Shown one piece after another: positions 29,287 through 31,057 of a DNA stretch of 31,057 bases. A program made the translations under genes and the position numbers. Numbering within the stretch: the stretch's first letter is position 1; every line of letters starts with the position of its first letter. Source of the DNA: Actinomycetes bacterium (GTDB lineage Bacteria; Actinomycetota; Acidimicrobiia; Acidimicrobiales; Microtrichaceae); NCBI GenBank assembly GCA_023434535.1, contig JAEYSR010000273.1, forward strand, positions 1 to 31,057, written 5' to 3'. The notes under the pieces are model-generated. The model was not told where the DNA came from. It saw nothing but the letters and a program-made list of their open reading frames with translations, and made no database searches.

Positions 29287-29529
29287 ATGGGCATGAAGGT
29301 GTGGATCGACCAGGACCTGCGCACGGGCGACGGACTGTGCGAGGAGATCTCGCCGGCCGTGTTCACGCTGCTCGACGACGGCCTCGCGTACGTCAAGGAA
29401 GGCGACAAGATCTTCAACGATCCTGCCGGCGCCGAGGGCCTCGCGAACATCCCCGACGGTGAGCTCGAGGGCGTGATCGAGTCGGCCGAGGAGTGCCCCG
29501 GCGAGTGCATCTTCATCGAGGTCGAGTGA
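29287..29529 (+). CDS. Small single-cluster ferredoxin with an altered cluster motif
   Basis: An 80-residue acidic protein resembling the single [3Fe-4S]/[4Fe-4S] ferredoxins of Actinobacteria. KVWIDQDL leads to the cluster loop RTGDGLC, and EECPGECIFIEVE ends the protein. Cysteines are Cys18, Cys70 and Cys74. The first cluster position, where such ferredoxins usually have Cys (C-X5-C), is Arg12. The codon is CGC, one transition from TGC. Cluster type and redox function are therefore uncertain. ATG at 29287 has an AGG-type ribosome site about 8-10 nt upstream; Met3 is an alternative start. It is divergent from arc and followed by a perfect UUCG-capped hairpin. Confidence 0.87.
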   Translation: MGMKVWIDQDLRTGDGLCEEISPAVFTLLDDGLAYVKEGDKIFNDPAGAEGLANIPDGELEGVIESAEECPGECIFIEVE

Positions 29530-29563
29530 CCCGACCGGGCGGCTGAGCCCGGAGACGGATCGA

Positions 29564-29609
29564 GACGCGACGATGGCGGGACCCTTCGGGGTCCCGCCAT
29601 CGTCGCGTC
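29564..29609. terminator. Perfect 21-bp hairpin with a UUCG tetraloop
   Basis: Arms 29564-29584 and 29589-29609 are perfect complements closing a cUUCGg tetraloop, an exceptionally stable cap. It lies 34 nt after the ferredoxin stop and before the stop of the convergent membrane-protein gene. No U-tract follows. It probably terminates both. Confidence 0.85.
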
Positions 29610-29636
29610 GTGCCACCGGTGCTGCCGTCCCGACCG

Positions 29637-29694
29637 GCAGCGCCGGATCAGGACAGCAGCACCGGATCAGGACAGCAGCTCCGGGATCAGGGAG
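29637..29694. repeat. Tandem 19-bp repeat at the 3' end of the membrane-protein gene
   Basis: Two near-identical 19-bp units (29637-29655, 29656-29674; one difference) with core CCGGATCAGGACAGCAG are followed by a diverged third unit (29675-29694). The third unit contains the stop codon of the Thr-rich membrane-protein gene, so the stop region has been duplicated outward. Confidence 0.75.
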
Positions 29695-30169
29695 CTGCAG
29701 TGGTGGTGGTCTCCGGCTCCGTCGTCGTGGGCGCCGTGGTCGTGGGTGCCGTCGTGGTCGTCGTGGGCCGGGTGGTGGTCGGTGCCGGACGCGTTGTGGT
29801 CGGCGCCGGGCGCGTCGTGGTCGGTGCCTCGGAGGTCGTGGTCGTCGAGCTCGTCGTCGTGGTGGTCGTCGTGTCGGAGTCGCTGGAGCGGACCACGGCG
29901 AACGCGACGAGCGCCACCAGGACCACGAGCAGGGCGATGACCGCCCAGGCCCAGCCGGGGACTCCGCCCTTCGGGGGCTGCTCACCGGCCTGGGGGTACT
30001 GGCCCTGCGGCGGGTACTGGCCCTGCGGCGGATAGCCGCCGGGCTGGTTCGGGTCCTGCGGGTACTGCCCGCCGGGTGACCCGGGCGGGGTGCCCGCCGG
30101 CTGGGTGGGGGGCATGATGCGGGTCGGGTCCTCTTCGGGTCCCCCGACCGGCGGGTACTGATCGGTCAT
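29687..30169 (-). CDS. Single-pass membrane protein with Pro-rich head and Thr-rich tail
   Basis: A 160-residue protein. Residues 1-70 are Pro/Gln/Gly/Tyr-rich with repeats (YPPQGQYPPQGQY). One transmembrane helix (about 72-92, WAWAVIALLVVLVALVAFAVV) follows. The remaining 65 residues are almost only Thr, Pro, Ser and Ala, with three PTTTRPA repeats. By the positive-inside rule the Pro-rich part is cytoplasmic and the Thr-rich tail outside, where it could be O-mannosylated. No enzyme domain is present. The ATG is chosen for GGAGGAGCGAC directly before it. Function is unknown. Confidence 0.82.
   Translation of the reverse strand: MTDQYPPVGGPEEDPTRIMPPTQPAGTPPGSPGGQYPQDPNQPGGYPPQGQYPPQGQYPQAGEQPPKGGVPGWAWAVIALLVVLVALVAFAVVRSSDSDTTTTTTTSSTTTTSEAPTTTRPAPTTTRPAPTTTRPTTTTTAPTTTAPTTTEPETTTTAAP
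29769..29831 (-). repeat. Three 21-bp in-frame repeats (PTTTRPA)
   Basis: Three 21-bp units encode PTTTRPA-type heptads in the outer tail of the membrane protein. A second in-frame pair of 18-bp units (29994-30011, 30012-30029) encodes the PPQGQY repeats. Both can change length by slippage without loss of frame. Confidence 0.8.
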
Positions 30170-30256
30170 GTCGCTCCTCCGTCGTGACGGCAACGGCCGC
30201 CGATCGACGCTACCCGGGCGGTCCCGTCGCCACGGTGATCCACGCCGGTCGTGACC

Positions 30257-31057
30257 TCAGGACGTGCACTCGCCCGTCCCGACCGAGCCGCCACGAGGCC
30301 GGGCCAGCAGCGCCGCCAGCTCCGACTGGTCCAGCGCGTACGCGACGCCGTCGCGGTCCGGCGCGATCGCCACCGCGACGGCCACCACGGCGCCGTCGCT
30401 GCGGACCACCGCGCTGCCCGAGTCCCCCGGCTCCAGATCGCTGGCCAGGACGAGCAGCTGCCGACGGACCTCGTTGCGGTCGTAGATGTCGAGTCCGGTG
30501 GCGTCGAGGGACTCTCCCACCTCGAACGGCGACGGGGCGAACGGCCCTCCGCCCGGGAAGCCCATGACCAGGCCCCGGTCGCCGAGCTCGGGAGCGGCCA
30601 GCGGCAGCACCGGACGGTCGAGGTCGGTGGACAGCAGGGCCAGGTCCACCGCGGGGTCGAACGCCACCACCCGGGCGTCGACCTGCTCGCCCTCGGTGGT
30701 CACCAGGTCCACCTCCGACGTTCCGGCCACGACGTGGGCGTTCGTGGCGACGATCCCCGGAGCGGCCACGAACCCGCTGCCGGACTGGACGAGGCCGCAC
30801 GCGTCCCCCTTCACCTGGACCACGCTGCGGGCCAGCTGCGCCATCCGCTGGTCGTCGATGGGGCTGTCGGTCGGCGCCGGTGGCAGCTCCGGGGCGGGCT
30901 CCTCCCCGGTGAAGAGCTGCGGGAACCGACCGTCGAGGGCCTGCCGCTCGAGCTCCAGGATCCCCGCCGGCGGGTCCGGCAGGTGCTCGAGGCTGAACGA
31001 TGCGAACGCCGAGCCCTCGGTCGAGCTCCGGGCCCAGCCGCTGGTGTGGTCCATGAC
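30257..31057 (-). CDS. MarP-like membrane-associated serine protease (C-terminal part)
   Basis: The frame is open to the window edge, so the N-terminus is missing; the homologue MarP has a four-helix CvpA-type membrane domain there. Numbering from the first visible Met (codon at 31054), the trypsin-like domain has His107 in TNAHVVAG, Asp137 in DPAVDLALL and nucleophile Ser212 in EPGDSGSAVV. MGFPGGGPFAPSPF and GLDIYDRNEVRRQL match MarP closely. Cys86 (GDACG) and Cys263 (GTGECTS at the C-terminus) correspond to the disulfide that stabilises MarP. MarP acts in the periplasm in acid and oxidative stress resistance in Mycobacterium tuberculosis. The role here is inferred from homology. Confidence 0.88.
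   Translation of the reverse strand, partial: VMDHTSGWARSSTEGSAFASFSLEHLPDPPAGILELERQALDGRFPQLFTGEEPAPELPPAPTDSPIDDQRMAQLARSVVQVKGDACGLVQSGSGFVAAPGIVATNAHVVAGTSEVDLVTTEGEQVDARVVAFDPAVDLALLSTDLDRPVLPLAAPELGDRGLVMGFPGGGPFAPSPFEVGESLDATGLDIYDRNEVRRQLLVLASDLEPGDSGSAVVRSDGAVVAVAVAIAPDRDGVAYALDQSELAALLARPRGGSVGTGECTS

Noticed and set aside
1..31057. tRNA, rRNA, CRISPR array, insertion sequence or prophage
   Set aside because: No cloverleaf, repeat-spacer pattern, transposase, integrase or phage-type protein was seen on either strand.

Overview
The window is about 31 kb of very GC-rich DNA with tightly packed genes, almost all on the minus strand. It carries a complete actinobacterial Pup–proteasome locus. 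The combination of that locus, DUF3866, HelY, a MarP-like protease and leaderless genes points to the Actinomycetota. The extra genes interspersed in the cluster suggest a lineage away from Mycobacterium and Streptomyces, possibly Acidimicrobiia; that placement is inference.

Reading along the minus strand from the right edge: a MarP-like serine protease cut by the window end; a Pro-rich/Thr-rich single-pass membrane protein; a divergently transcribed (+) small ferredoxin; the proteasomal ATPase arc, ending in GQYL; an inserted pair with its own promoter and terminator (GT39/83-like membrane glycosyltransferase and GH43-like lipoprotein); dop; pup (ending GGQ); prcB; prcA; pafA; an S15/CocE-type hydrolase; DUF3866; pafB; pafC; signal peptidase I; a (+) glycerophosphodiester phosphodiesterase; a small zinc-ribbon protein; tatA; tatC; helY; a protein resembling the C-terminal half of diacylglycerol kinases; an MDR oxidoreductase; an M20 amidohydrolase; a double-domain ThyX-like protein; and a four-gene run (acidic zinc-ribbon protein, hypothetical, GNAT, degenerate Nudix). 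A (+) crotonase sits at the left edge.

How the genes work together: Dop deamidates the C-terminal Gln of Pup. PafA ligates Pup to substrate lysines. ARC unfolds pupylated proteins into the PrcAB 20S core. PafB and PafC are WYL-domain transcription factors. TatA/TatC export folded proteins and signal peptidase I removes signal peptides.

The most interesting signals are regulatory. (i) Ten minus-strand reading frames have a TANNNT -10-like hexamer 6–9 nt before the start codon and no clear Shine-Dalgarno, as expected for leaderless mRNAs; those of dop, prcB and pafB are nearly the same sequence, which suggests one promoter family for the Pup–proteasome genes. (ii) A 22-codon reading frame exactly bridges prcB and prcA through ATGA overlaps at both ends, and a similar 8-codon frame leads into tatA. 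(iii) helY appears to lack any normal start codon and probably begins at a CTG overlapping the tatC stop. (iv) Several long perfect hairpins without U-tracts lie between genes. No tRNA, rRNA, CRISPR array, insertion sequence or phage gene was seen, and no stretch longer than 300 bases lacks a gene.
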